The notes beneath the pieces were generated by a model. The model made no database searches. It was not told the origin of the DNA and saw nothing but the letters and a program-made list of their open reading frames with translations. Both the position numbers and the translations under genes were made by a program. Positions 7,577 to 15,276 of a DNA stretch of 49,820 nt are shown piece after piece. Location of the stretch: assembly GCA_013388755.1 (NCBI GenBank), contig JACAEQ010000099.1:1-49820 (forward strand). The letters run 5' to 3'. Numbering within the stretch: the stretch's first letter is position 1; every line of letters begins with the position of its first letter. The stretch comes from Chloroflexota bacterium (GTDB taxonomy: Bacteria; Chloroflexota; Chloroflexia; Chloroflexales; Roseiflexaceae).

Positions 7577-8209
7577 CTACCCGGTATGCGTCGCCTGCGC
7601 GGCGCGCCGTTCGAGGAGCCAGAAGAGACCGTTGGCGCCGATTGCCAGTGCGCTCACCGCAATCGCGCCGGCGATGATCTTCTCGGGATTACTGCTGCGC
7701 ACGCCGTCGAACAGGAGTAATCCCAGCCCACCGGCATTGATGAAGGCCGCAATCGTGCCGATGGCGATGATCGACAGGGTTGCGACGCGCACACCTGCCA
7801 GCATGATCGGCAATGCCAGCGGCAGTTCGACCTGCCGCAGGATTTGCGCGCCTGTCATTCCCATACCGCGCGCCGCTTCAACAATCGCCGGATCAATGCC
7901 GGTCAACCCGACAACAACGTTCCGCACCAGGACGAGCTGGGCATAAGCGACCAGGGCAATCACCGCCGGGCGCAGCCCCAACCCGGTGAACGGGATAAGC
8001 AGGACAAACAGCGACAGGCTGGGGATGGTGTAAATGATGCCCAGCACTCCCAGCACTATGTTGCGCAACTGCGCCACGCGGGCGCACACTACTCCCAGCG
8101 GCAGCGCAATCGCCAGCGCCACCGCCAGGCTCACCCCCACCATCAGCACATGCTGGCCGAAGAGGCTCGCCACGTAGGGCAGATTGTCAATCAGGTAACG
8201 CACGTTCAC
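7577..8209 (-). CDS. Osmoprotectant (glycine betaine/choline-type) ABC transporter permease
   Basis: A 210-residue inner-membrane permease of the OpuCB/OpuCD/ProW type. It has about six hydrophobic segments and the EAA-loop motif EAARGMGMTGAQILRQVELPLALPIM that contacts the ATPase, plus GTIAAFINAGGLGLLLFDGV near the end. The ORF extends to 8290, but the extra N-terminus is an arginine-rich shadow of the ATPase gene's end. GTG at 8209 (VNVRYLIDNLPYV) gives the usual length and a 23-nt overlap with the ATPase gene; GTG at 8203 is an alternative. It is the last gene of the four-gene operon, and a second permease is the first gene, so the channel is probably a heterodimer. Confidence 0.87.
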   Translation of the reverse strand: MNVRYLIDNLPYVASLFGQHVLMVGVSLAVALAIALPLGVVCARVAQLRNIVLGVLGIIYTIPSLSLFVLLIPFTGLGLRPAVIALVAYAQLVLVRNVVVGLTGIDPAIVEAARGMGMTGAQILRQVELPLALPIMLAGVRVATLSIIAIGTIAAFINAGGLGLLLFDGVRSSNPEKIIAGAIAVSALAIGANGLFWLLERRAAQATHTG

Positions 8210-9161
8210 CCCGCGCAAGCGCGGCAGCAATGGACGCCGGGGTAACACGGCCAACGTTCTGCCCATCGGCGACAACCGGCAGCGATTCACCGCCGGCTTC
8301 CAGCACGCGCCCGAGAGCGATACGCAGATCGTCGGTGGGCGTCAGCGCGCTGCTGCCGTTGCCGTAACCCTCATTCACCGCAGGTGGCCTGAGCGCGTCG
8401 GCGACCCGTAACAGACTGAGGCGGCGCAACACATCATCGGCGCTGAGGAGATCACGGACGAAGTCGTCGGCAGGATGCGACAGGACCGCCAGCGGCGTAT
8501 CGAACTGTACCATGCGCCCGGCACGCATGATGAGGAGCCGATCCGCCAATCGCAGCGCCTCGTCAACATCGTGCGTCACAAACAGGATGGTTTTGTGGAG
8601 GCGCTGCTGGATGCGCAGCAACTCGTCCTGCAGGCGCGCGCGGGTGATGGCGTCAAGCGCGCCGAATGGCTCGTCCATGAGCATCAGGCCGGGATCGGCG
8701 GCGAGCGCGCGCGCCAGGCCAACGCGTTGCTGTTCGCCGCCGGAAAGCTGGCGCGGGTAACGGCGGCGATACGCGCGCGGCAGCTCGACCAGGTCAAGCA
8801 GTTCGTCAATCCGCACCTCGATGCGCCGCCGTTCCCAGCCGAGCAACTGCGGCACAACCGCGATGTTTTGTTCGATACGCAGGTGCGGGAACAGGCCGGT
8901 CTGCTGGATGACATAGCCGATACGGCGGCGCAGTTCCGTCGCCGGGACGGCGCGGGCGTCTGCACCGTCAATCAGCAGACGCCCGGAGGTTGGCTCATAC
9001 AGCCGGTTGATCATCTTGAGCAGCGTCGTCTTGCCGCAGCCTGACGGGCCGAGCAGCACGACAAACTCGCCCGGCTCGATACGGAACGATACGCTGTCAA
9101 CCACCGGGCGCGCCTCGCCCGGAAAGGTCTTGCTGAGTTGCTCGGCAACAATCGAGGACAT
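8187..9161 (-). CDS. Osmoprotectant ABC transporter ATP-binding protein with C-terminal CBS-like region
   Basis: A 324-residue cytoplasmic ATPase that powers uptake of quaternary amines such as glycine betaine. Walker A GPSGCGKTT (about residues 38-46), Q-loop YVIQQTGLFPHL, signature LSGGEQQRVGLARAL, Walker B LMLMDEPFGALD and H-loop LFVTHDVDEAL are all intact. After about residue 240 there is an extension ending TPTDDLRIALGRVLEAGGESLPVVADGQNVGRVTPASIAAAL, which reads as one CBS domain. OpuCA and ProV carry CBS modules that sense ionic strength; here a single half-pair is apparent. The gene lies 8 nt after the binding-protein gene without a good ribosome site, so coupling is likely, and it overlaps the next permease. 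Confidence 0.93.
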   Translation of the reverse strand: MSSIVAEQLSKTFPGEARPVVDSVSFRIEPGEFVVLLGPSGCGKTTLLKMINRLYEPTSGRLLIDGADARAVPATELRRRIGYVIQQTGLFPHLRIEQNIAVVPQLLGWERRRIEVRIDELLDLVELPRAYRRRYPRQLSGGEQQRVGLARALAADPGLMLMDEPFGALDAITRARLQDELLRIQQRLHKTILFVTHDVDEALRLADRLLIMRAGRMVQFDTPLAVLSHPADDFVRDLLSADDVLRRLSLLRVADALRPPAVNEGYGNGSSALTPTDDLRIALGRVLEAGGESLPVVADGQNVGRVTPASIAAALARGERALPD

Positions 9162-9169
9162 GGGCCGCG

Positions 9170-10123
9170 CTACTGAATGATCCCCTGCTGTTGCAGGAAT
9201 GCACGCGCCACGTCGGCGATCTCCTTCTTCTCCGGCCCATCCACCTGCCAGTTCAGGCCCGACATCACATCGTTGGTCAGCAGTGGTGCGAGCCGGTTCA
9301 GCGTATCGGCAATCGCCGAGTTGGCCGCCAGCGTATCCTGCCGGATGACCGGCGCGATCTGGTAGATCGGGTAGTAGTTCTTATCATCCTGCAGGAGCGC
9401 CAGCCCGAGGCCGTTAATCTGGCCGTCGGTACCGAAGGCGACCACGACATCAATATCGCCCTTCGTCAGCGCCTCGTAGCGTAGACCACCGGTGTCAAGC
9501 TGGACGAAGTTATCGCCGGTCAGGGCCGGATCGAACCCGTAGGCTGCGACGAGCCCTTTCGTATCTTCACGCTCCGGGAACTCCGGCGGCCCGCCAAGCT
9601 TCAACTCGCCCGAACGCGCCGCAAGATCCGAGTAGGTCTTGATACCCAGCTCCTCAGCACGCTGCGCCGTCATCGCCAGGGCATTGGTATTGTTGAACGG
9701 CGAGGGAGTAAGCCAGGTCAGCCTGTACTGTTCCTCATACCCTTTGCGCACGGCCTCCAGTATACCGTTGGCATCAGCAATCGGCGCCTGCTTCAATACC
9801 TCGAGCAAACCGGTTGATGTATATTCCGGATAGAGATCGATGTCGCCGTTGACCAGCGCCGTATGCGCCACCGGCGTCGCACCGAGGTTGAACTTACGTT
9901 CGACGGGAATGCCGGCGTTTTCGAGTACCAGGGCGTACATTTCCGCCACCAGAATCGCCTCGGTGAAGTTCTTCGAGCCGATGCGAATCGGAGCTCCGGG
10001 CGGCGCGGCCGCCTGTGGTGCAGCCGTCGGCTGTGGCGGAGCAGCAGGCGCGCCACAGGCGGCCAGGAGCACGCCAAGCAACGCGACCAGCGCAATCAAC
10101 GAACGTTTGTGCAGTATCACCAT
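9170..10123 (-). CDS. Glycine betaine/choline-type substrate-binding lipoprotein (OpuAC/OpuCC-like)
   Basis: A 317-residue periplasmic-type binding protein of the OpuAC family. The N-terminus is a lipoprotein signal (LIALVALLGVLLAACG, Cys about residue 23) followed by an Ala/Pro linker. The binding domain starts IRIGSKNFTEAILVAEMYALVLENAGIPVERKFNLG, the standard opening of this family, and includes DLYPEYTSTGLLEVL and VVAFGTDGQINGLGLALLQDDKNYYPIYQIAPVIR. It captures quaternary amine osmolytes and hands them to the two permeases. AAGGGA precedes the ATG. It lies 33 nt after the first permease. Exact ligand cannot be decided from sequence alone. Confidence 0.93.
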   Translation of the reverse strand: MVILHKRSLIALVALLGVLLAACGAPAAPPQPTAAPQAAAPPGAPIRIGSKNFTEAILVAEMYALVLENAGIPVERKFNLGATPVAHTALVNGDIDLYPEYTSTGLLEVLKQAPIADANGILEAVRKGYEEQYRLTWLTPSPFNNTNALAMTAQRAEELGIKTYSDLAARSGELKLGGPPEFPEREDTKGLVAAYGFDPALTGDNFVQLDTGGLRYEALTKGDIDVVVAFGTDGQINGLGLALLQDDKNYYPIYQIAPVIRQDTLAANSAIADTLNRLAPLLTNDVMSGLNWQVDGPEKKEIADVARAFLQQQGIIQ

Positions 10124-10156
10124 TGTTCCCTTCTACTTTCGCGGTAACGCCAGACG

Positions 10157-10810
10157 TTACGCAGCCATGCCGGCATTGGATGAGAGCCGGCGTTGCACCA
10201 GAGCAAGCGCCAGTTCCACAGTAAGCGCCAGCAGCGCCACAGGAATGGCGCCAACGAGCATGATACGCGTATCGAACAGGGCATAACCGCGCGTGATGAA
10301 GATACCAAGCCCACCACCACCAATAAACGCAGCGAGCGTGGCGCTGGCGATCACCTCGACTGCCGCGCTGCGAACGCCGCCAACGATCGAGGGTAAGGCC
10401 AGCGGTAGTTCAACCCGCCACAGGATCTGCGCGGCCGTCATCCCCATGCCACGCGCTGCCTCACTCACGCCACGGTCGACATTCCGAACGCCGGCGTACG
10501 CGGCGATCAACACCGGCGGCACTGCCAGCAAGGTCAATGCCACCAGCGCCGGTAATGCGCCGATGCCAAGATAGGGTTGTGCAAGGAACAACACCGCAAG
10601 GCTGGGGATCAGGCGCAATGCGCCAAAAGCGTTGATCGCCCATTGCCCGGCATGTGCCCGGCGCGCTGCCCAGATGCCGACCGGCAACCCGATGGCCGTG
10701 CCGATAAGCAATGCGGCAGAACTGATCCAGACGTGCTGTGTTGCGGCGGCCCAGAAACGTGATTGGTTGGCGAGAAAGTACTCGTAGGCCTCAAGCAGAA
10801 GTGCAAGCAT
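10157..10810 (-). CDS. Osmoprotectant ABC transporter permease (first gene of operon)
   Basis: A 217-residue inner-membrane permease paralogous to the one at 7577-8209. EAARGMGMTAAQILWRVELPLALPSIVGGV is the EAA loop; ATLAAFIGGGGLGIFITRGYALFD follows. Hydrophobic helices cover most of the chain. The start at 10810 (MLALLLEAYEYFLANQ) gives family length with GGGA upstream; the longer ORF to 11032 adds 74 residues of non-membrane, cysteine-rich noise. Transcribed first, it is followed by the binding protein, ATPase and second permease, the same four components as OpuC/OsmU importers but in a different order. Confidence 0.88.
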   Translation of the reverse strand: MLALLLEAYEYFLANQSRFWAAATQHVWISSAALLIGTAIGLPVGIWAARRAHAGQWAINAFGALRLIPSLAVLFLAQPYLGIGALPALVALTLLAVPPVLIAAYAGVRNVDRGVSEAARGMGMTAAQILWRVELPLALPSIVGGVRSAAVEVIASATLAAFIGGGGLGIFITRGYALFDTRIMLVGAIPVALLALTVELALALVQRRLSSNAGMAA

Positions 10811-11194
10811 GCTATCCCGGTCCGAGCCAACCGAGCAAGGCGCATCGTAGCGTTTGCCCGATCTATATGGCGCGCCGGCGAGGATGGAGCAAGAGCATGT
10901 GGCGCAAGAACCTGTGTCAGTATAGCACACGTATGCGATATGCGCATGGGTGAGAGGTGGCAAGGTAGGAAGGAGGTGACGAAACAAACTGCGGAATGAA
11001 CAGCTTCCGGGAAGCGTGCGCCACGGCACCACCCCTGCTCACCGGCTCCCGGCGCGTGCATTCGGGCCGGACGCCCATCATTAGCCACCCACACATCCAC
11101 TTCTCGATGAGACACGTATGCAACAGTGCAGGAGCTTGCATATCCCCGATAATAGCGAAACGAAGAACGTGATGAAGAAAGGGAGAACCTGAAC
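10811..11194. other. Divergent intergenic region
   Basis: 384 bases separate the importer operon (minus) from the DUF4397 gene (plus). A candidate minus-strand extended -10 is at 10919-10924. No ORF with a recognisable product and no riboswitch could be identified. Control of both transcripts is expected here. Confidence 0.4.
10919..10924 (-). promoter_or_regulatory. Candidate extended -10 for the osmoprotectant importer operon
   Basis: Minus-strand TGCTATACT (TGn + TATACT), about 110 nt upstream of the first permease start. The -35 is weak. It shares the TGCTATA pattern seen before other genes here. Confidence 0.33.
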
Positions 11195-11935
11195 GTGATT
11201 CGCCGTTCATTGACCATGATCGTGACCGTATTTGCGGTCGTACTGGCGTCGCTGCTGGTGGTCGTTCCGGCACAGGCTGAGGAAGCCGCCAGACCGGCGC
11301 AGGTGTACATCATTCATGGCATTCCTGGCCGCGACCTGGGTCTGAAGCGGAACCGGCTGCCGGTTGATATCGCCGTCAACGACGTATGCACACTGACGAA
11401 CTTCAAGTTCCGCCAGGTCGTTGGCCCCGTCGAACTGCCGGAAGGCACGTACAACATCAAGATCTCGCTCGCGAACAAGGAGCACCCGTGCAGCAATGCG
11501 CCTGTGATCGAGGCCGATGTGCCGTTCGCTGCAGGTGAGAGCGCGACCGTCATTGCGCACCTGAGCGAAGCTGGCGCACCGACCGCCTCGAAGTTCGTTA
11601 ATGACCTGACCCCGGCTGCGTCTGCTGAGAATGGCGTGGTTGTGGCCCGCCACACTGCTGCTGTGCCGACGGTTGACCTGCTGGTGAGCCTCGAAGGTTC
11701 CGACGAGGTGCTTGCGACAATCGCAGGCGTATCGAATGGTGCCCAGGCCCGCGCCGAACTGCCGGTCTACACGAAATTCAGCGTCGGGTTTGCGCCCACT
11801 GGCACGACGACCGTGGTTGCCTCCGCAACCATCGAGGCGTGCGAGGATGAGATCGCGATCTATCACGCCGTCGGTTCGCTGACCAACAACACCTTTACCA
11901 TCATCCCGCTCTACATTCCGATCCCGCAGCACTAG
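11195..11935 (+). CDS. Secreted DUF4397-domain protein
   Basis: A 246-residue exported protein. A clear signal peptide (MIRRSLTMIVTVFAVVLASL.., cleavage after AQA near residue 28) precedes a DUF4397-type beta domain: VYIIHGIPGRDLGL, LPVDIAVND, LPEGTYNIKISLANKEHPCSNAP, FAAGESATVIAHL, with two further beta segments (VDLLVSLEG, YTKFSVGFAPTGTTTVVASAT). The family is found in surface and extracellular proteins and has no assigned activity. Four cysteines remain after cleavage and could pair in disulfides. The GTG start is supported by GGGAG 9 nt upstream. It is monocistronic, followed by a strong hairpin at 11960-11990. Confidence 0.87.
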   Translation: MIRRSLTMIVTVFAVVLASLLVVVPAQAEEAARPAQVYIIHGIPGRDLGLKRNRLPVDIAVNDVCTLTNFKFRQVVGPVELPEGTYNIKISLANKEHPCSNAPVIEADVPFAAGESATVIAHLSEAGAPTASKFVNDLTPAASAENGVVVARHTAAVPTVDLLVSLEGSDEVLATIAGVSNGAQARAELPVYTKFSVGFAPTGTTTVVASATIEACEDEIAIYHAVGSLTNNTFTIIPLYIPIPQH

Positions 11936-11959
11936 GACAAAAAAGGCATCACTCTCAGG

Positions 11960-11990
11960 CACGGTGCGGCGGCACAGCCACCGCACCGTG
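11960..11990. terminator. Hairpin between convergent genes
   Basis: A perfect 10-bp stem CACGGTGCGG/CCGCACCGTG at 11960-11969/11981-11990, extended inside by GGC/GCC. On the minus strand a T-run (TTTTTT from the plus A-run near 11939-11945) follows 14 nt after the stem; on the plus strand there is no T-run. It probably ends transcripts from the minus-strand peptidase gene and may serve both. Confidence 0.6.
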
Positions 11991-12024
11991 TCACAACACA
12001 AGACCCCTACCGAGTCGTGTCCGG

Positions 12025-14079
12025 TTATCCCTCGACGCCGAGCTGATCGAGGATGAACGCATATTCGAATGCCGTCTCGCGCAGCCGATCATAGCGACCG
12101 GACGGCCCTGAATGACCGGCAATCATCTGCGTTTTCAACAACACCGGGCGGTCATCACTCTTCACATCGCGCAACTTCGCCACCCATTTCGCCGGCTCCC
12201 AGTACTGCACACGCGGATCGTACAACCCTGCGGTCGCCAGAATCGCCGGGTATGCTGCCGGTACGGTATTGTCGTACGGTGAGTACGACTTCATATAGGC
12301 ATACTGCTCCGGAATGGCCGGGTTACCCCACTCCTCGAACTCGATCGCCGTCAGCGGGATGGATGGGTCGAGCATGGTATTGATCACATCAACAAACGGC
12401 ACGCCGGCCAGCACACAGCGAACCAGATCCGGGCGCATGGTTGTAACCGCGCCCACCAGCAAACCACCGGCGCTACGCCCGCTGATCGCCAGCTGGCCAG
12501 GCGTCGTGTATCCCAACGCGATCAGGTGCTCGGCGCAGGCGATGAAATCGGTGAACGTATTACGTTTGGCAAGCATCTTGCCATGCTCATACCATGCCCG
12601 GCCCAGTTCCCCTCCGCCACGAATGTGCGCAATCGCAAACGTCACACCGCGATCGAGCAGGCTGACCCGTTCGGCTGAAAACGCCGGGTCGGAGGTCGCG
12701 CCGTAGGAGCCGTAGCCGTGGAGGAGCAGCGGCCCGGGGCGCGCGGCATCAGTGCGATAGACGATTGAGATCGGCACGCGCGCGCCGTCGCTCGCCACAG
12801 CAAACAGGCGTTCGCTCCGATACTGCGATGGATCATACCCCGGAACATCGAAGACCTTCAGTTGTGTCAATGACCGCGTCGCCATGTCGTAGTCATAGAC
12901 GGTGCGTGGTTGCACCAGCGACTGGTAATGCAACCGCAGCGCAGTCGTCTCATATTCCTGGTTCGGCGCCCAGTACGAGTCGTAGCTCCAGGAGTCGAGC
13001 GTGTATACCGGCTCAGGGAACGTCACCAGGTGCGACTCGCCGTTCTGAAGATCCATGATCTCGACACGTTCAAGACCGCCGGCGCGTTCATAGGCCGCCA
13101 GGTGATTGGCAAACAGCGCAATCTCATCAATCTTGACATCGGCGCGGTGTGGAATGACTTCTTCGAGCCGCTCGCGACGCACATCATCAACCGGCGCGCG
13201 CAGAACGCAGAAGTTGAGCGCCGCATCGTTGGTGAGGACGTAGAAGTGATCGCCACGATGCTGCACCGTATATTCGACCCCCTGGCGGCGCGGCAACAGC
13301 ACGACCGGCGTGGTTTCCGGAGCATCAGCGGGAATCGCGCGCACCTCGGAGGTTGTGTTGCTATGGATCGTGATCAGTACATAGGCGCGGCTGCGGCTCT
13401 CGCCGACGGTAAGGTGAAAGATCTGATCCGGCTCCTCATAGACCAGTACATCGGTCGCCGGGTCGCTGCCCACCACATGGCGATAGACCCGATAGGGGCG
13501 CTTTGCATCATCGAGCGTGGTATAGAACAATGTACGGCCGTCGGCGCTCCACGCTGCGCCATAATAGGTGTTGGGAACAGGCCGATCCAGCACGGTTCCG
13601 TTCGTCAGGTCCTTGATATGGAGCGTATAGGTTTCGGAGCCATCGACATCGATCGAATAGGCCAGCAGACGCCCATCATAGGTTGGCAGAAAGATACCGG
13701 GCCGGGTAAATTCGTGGCCGGCGGCAAGGTCGTTGACGTCGAGCAACGTCTCGACGGCATGCTCGCCCTCAATGGAGCGACGGCAGAAGACCGGGTATTG
13801 CCGCCCTTCGAGGTTGCGTGTGAAGTAGGCATAGCTGCCATACCGGTCAGGAACGCTTTCGTCATTCTCGCGTAACCGGCCACGCATCTCCTGGAAGAGT
13901 TGCTCGCGCAGCGCGCCGGTATGCGCCGTCATCGCCTCGGTATAGCGATTTTCGGCTTCAAGATGGGCGATTACTTGCGCATTATCACGTTCGCGCATCC
14001 AGTAATAATCATCGGTCAGGGTATCACCGTGCACGGTGATCGTGCGCGGGCGTTTCGGGGGAATGGGTGGCAACGGCAT
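12025..14079 (-). CDS. Prolyl oligopeptidase-family serine peptidase (oligopeptidase B-like, S9A)
   Basis: A 684-residue cytoplasmic peptidase. The N-terminal part opens PLPPIPPKRPRTITVHGDTLTDDYYWMRERDN, typical of oligopeptidase B, then forms a seven-bladed propeller (about 75-400). The catalytic alpha/beta-hydrolase follows, with LLLHGYGSYGATSDPAF, HIRGGGELGRAWYEHGKM, nucleophile motif GRSAGG (Ser near 535), Asp in LYDPRVQYWEPAKW (about 618) and His in AGHSGPSGRY (about 655). Such enzymes cut short peptides after basic residues, although specificity is not certain here. The start at 14079 is backed by TAAGGAG; the ORF to 14295 adds a 72-residue leader that includes promoter sequence. No signal peptide. 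It appears monocistronic. Confidence 0.93.
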   Translation of the reverse strand: MPLPPIPPKRPRTITVHGDTLTDDYYWMRERDNAQVIAHLEAENRYTEAMTAHTGALREQLFQEMRGRLRENDESVPDRYGSYAYFTRNLEGRQYPVFCRRSIEGEHAVETLLDVNDLAAGHEFTRPGIFLPTYDGRLLAYSIDVDGSETYTLHIKDLTNGTVLDRPVPNTYYGAAWSADGRTLFYTTLDDAKRPYRVYRHVVGSDPATDVLVYEEPDQIFHLTVGESRSRAYVLITIHSNTTSEVRAIPADAPETTPVVLLPRRQGVEYTVQHRGDHFYVLTNDAALNFCVLRAPVDDVRRERLEEVIPHRADVKIDEIALFANHLAAYERAGGLERVEIMDLQNGESHLVTFPEPVYTLDSWSYDSYWAPNQEYETTALRLHYQSLVQPRTVYDYDMATRSLTQLKVFDVPGYDPSQYRSERLFAVASDGARVPISIVYRTDAARPGPLLLHGYGSYGATSDPAFSAERVSLLDRGVTFAIAHIRGGGELGRAWYEHGKMLAKRNTFTDFIACAEHLIALGYTTPGQLAISGRSAGGLLVGAVTTMRPDLVRCVLAGVPFVDVINTMLDPSIPLTAIEFEEWGNPAIPEQYAYMKSYSPYDNTVPAAYPAILATAGLYDPRVQYWEPAKWVAKLRDVKSDDRPVLLKTQMIAGHSGPSGRYDRLRETAFEYAFILDQLGVEG

Positions 14080-14124
14080 GTGGGTCTCCTTAACGGCGGA
14101 TGTCTCCGTCAGCGGCATACGCGA

Positions 14125-14153
14125 ATGATAGCGTACAACGCGATAGAACTCAA
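14125..14153 (-). promoter_or_regulatory. Candidate sigma-70 type promoter of the S9 peptidase gene
   Basis: Minus strand: TTGAGT (14153-14148), 17-nt spacer, TATCAT (14130-14125). The predicted start is about 40 nt before the ATG at 14079. The -35 overlaps a perfect palindrome at 14141-14162. Confidence 0.5.
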
Positions 14154-14162
14154 GTTCTATCG
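14141..14162. promoter_or_regulatory. Perfect 9-bp inverted repeat, candidate operator
   Basis: CGATAGAAC-TCAA-GTTCTATCG is a flawless 9-bp inverted repeat with a 4-bp centre. It covers the -35 hexamer of the candidate peptidase promoter. This spacing suits a dimeric repressor. The cognate regulator is not apparent. Confidence 0.55.
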
Positions 14163-14291
14163 GCGCCTGCCGGCAGGTTGTATTGGCCTTCCAGCACTCC
14201 AGAACACATCGTGATACCCCACCACAGGGATCATGCGCCGGTGGTGGTACGATACGCTGGCACTGACTGAAGGGAACATCCGTCCTGTGGT

Positions 14292-15020
14292 TCACACGCC
14301 TCGCCCTGCGCGCCGCATATGCTCCAGAACACCGGCCGGCCCGATGCGCGCTTCCAACTCTAGCATGCGCTCCAGCAGTGGCCGGTACGGGTGATTCGAC
14401 TCGCGCATTGCCGCGGCTGCCTTGTAGCTACCAAGATAACTGAGGTGATGGTAGGCCACCCACTCGGCAAATCCTTCGGTCAGATCATGATCGTCCAGCA
14501 GTGGGCAGTTCTCGCCCTGCCAGGCATGTGCATACTCGTGGGCGACGACGGTGCGGAACAGGAGTTTTGGCAGGCCATACAGCATATAGATCGCGCGTGT
14601 TCGCCCGTGGCGCTGGTACAGGCCAAGCGCCGGCGCTTCCCCCGGCTCTGGCGGCCCGGCCAGCGCGCGTACTTCTGCCAGTGTCGGCGCATCCACCAGG
14701 CGAAACTCGACGCCGACGCGTAGCGCCAGGCCCAGCTGCACGACAATTGCAGCAACCGTTTCGTCAAAGAGTTGCCGCGCGAGCTGCGGATCATAGATGG
14801 CCGTCGCGTGGCACGTCGCGCACAGCCGGCGCCCATCATGCAACGTCCAGTGGTGGTCGCCGAGTGGCGCCGAGCAGACGTCGCACCGGCCACGTTCACG
14901 GATGCAGCGGGCGCAGTACCGCTCTCGCCGGCCATGGAGAAAATAGTAGCCGTCAACTAATAACGCACCACACGCCGCGCAGCGCAGCGAGTCGGGAATG
15001 TTGGATTGTGCGCTGATCAT
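14292..15020 (-). CDS. DA1-like putative zinc metallopeptidase with N-terminal LIM-like zinc fingers
   Basis: A 242-residue protein. The N-terminal 75 residues hold LIM-like zinc-binding pairs (CAAC at 14-17, CARC at 36-39, CDVC at 46-49, CATC at 67-70, with intervening His). The C-terminal part has the gluzincin motif HEYAH (161-165) and a downstream glutamate in TEGFAEW (Glu182), as in the peptidase domain of plant DA1 and its bacterial relatives; KLLFRTVVAHEYAHAWQG is characteristic. In plants DA1 peptidases cleave regulators of growth; the bacterial role is unknown. No signal peptide is present, so it is probably cytoplasmic. A REP-like repeat lies just upstream of the start. The gene ends about 200 nt before the S9 peptidase start. 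Confidence 0.85.
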   Translation of the reverse strand: MISAQSNIPDSLRCAACGALLVDGYYFLHGRRERYCARCIRERGRCDVCSAPLGDHHWTLHDGRRLCATCHATAIYDPQLARQLFDETVAAIVVQLGLALRVGVEFRLVDAPTLAEVRALAGPPEPGEAPALGLYQRHGRTRAIYMLYGLPKLLFRTVVAHEYAHAWQGENCPLLDDHDLTEGFAEWVAYHHLSYLGSYKAAAAMRESNHPYRPLLERMLELEARIGPAGVLEHMRRAGRGV

Positions 15021-15054
15021 CGGGCAACAGCGTTCACTGAGTGCCTGGCCGAAT

Positions 15055-15094
15055 AACGGATGCTCTGGATGTCATTGCGAGCGAAGCGAAGCAA
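15055..15094. repeat. REP-like half-palindrome, same family as 130-230
   Basis: TAACGGATGCTCTGGATGTC followed by ATTGCGAGCGAAGCGAAGCAA. It matches the left arms of the copies at 124-151 and 28957-28980. Only one arm is well preserved. It sits 35 nt before the DA1-like gene. Confidence 0.6.
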
Positions 15095-15261
15095 ACGACC
15101 GCACCCTGAGGAGCCGTGCAGCGACGTATCGAAGGGTGCATACCGTCTCTCCTGATAGTCGGGATACTGCCGGCAAACCTGGATAGGGCGGCAGATCGGT
15201 GCGACCAGGCTGCCGCAGGCTCCACCGACGCGAAGCCGGCACCACGGCGTCACTCCTGTGC

Positions 15262-15267
15262 ATGATA
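15262..15267 (-). promoter_or_regulatory. Weak candidate extended -10
   Basis: Minus-strand TGCTATCAT between the glycosyltransferase stop and the DA1-like gene start; poor -35. If used, it would give the DA1-like gene a leader of about 240 nt containing the REP-like repeat. Confidence 0.22.
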
Positions 15268-15276
15268 GCATATCCG

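Noticed and set aside
12910-13875. Plus-strand ORF (321 codons) opposite the S9 peptidase
   Set aside because: Antisense shadow of a well-supported peptidase; no motif or ribosome site.
12025-14295. Longer N-terminus for the S9 peptidase (to 14295)
   Set aside because: The extra region contains the candidate promoter and palindrome; TAAGGAG precedes the Met at 14079, which matches family starts.
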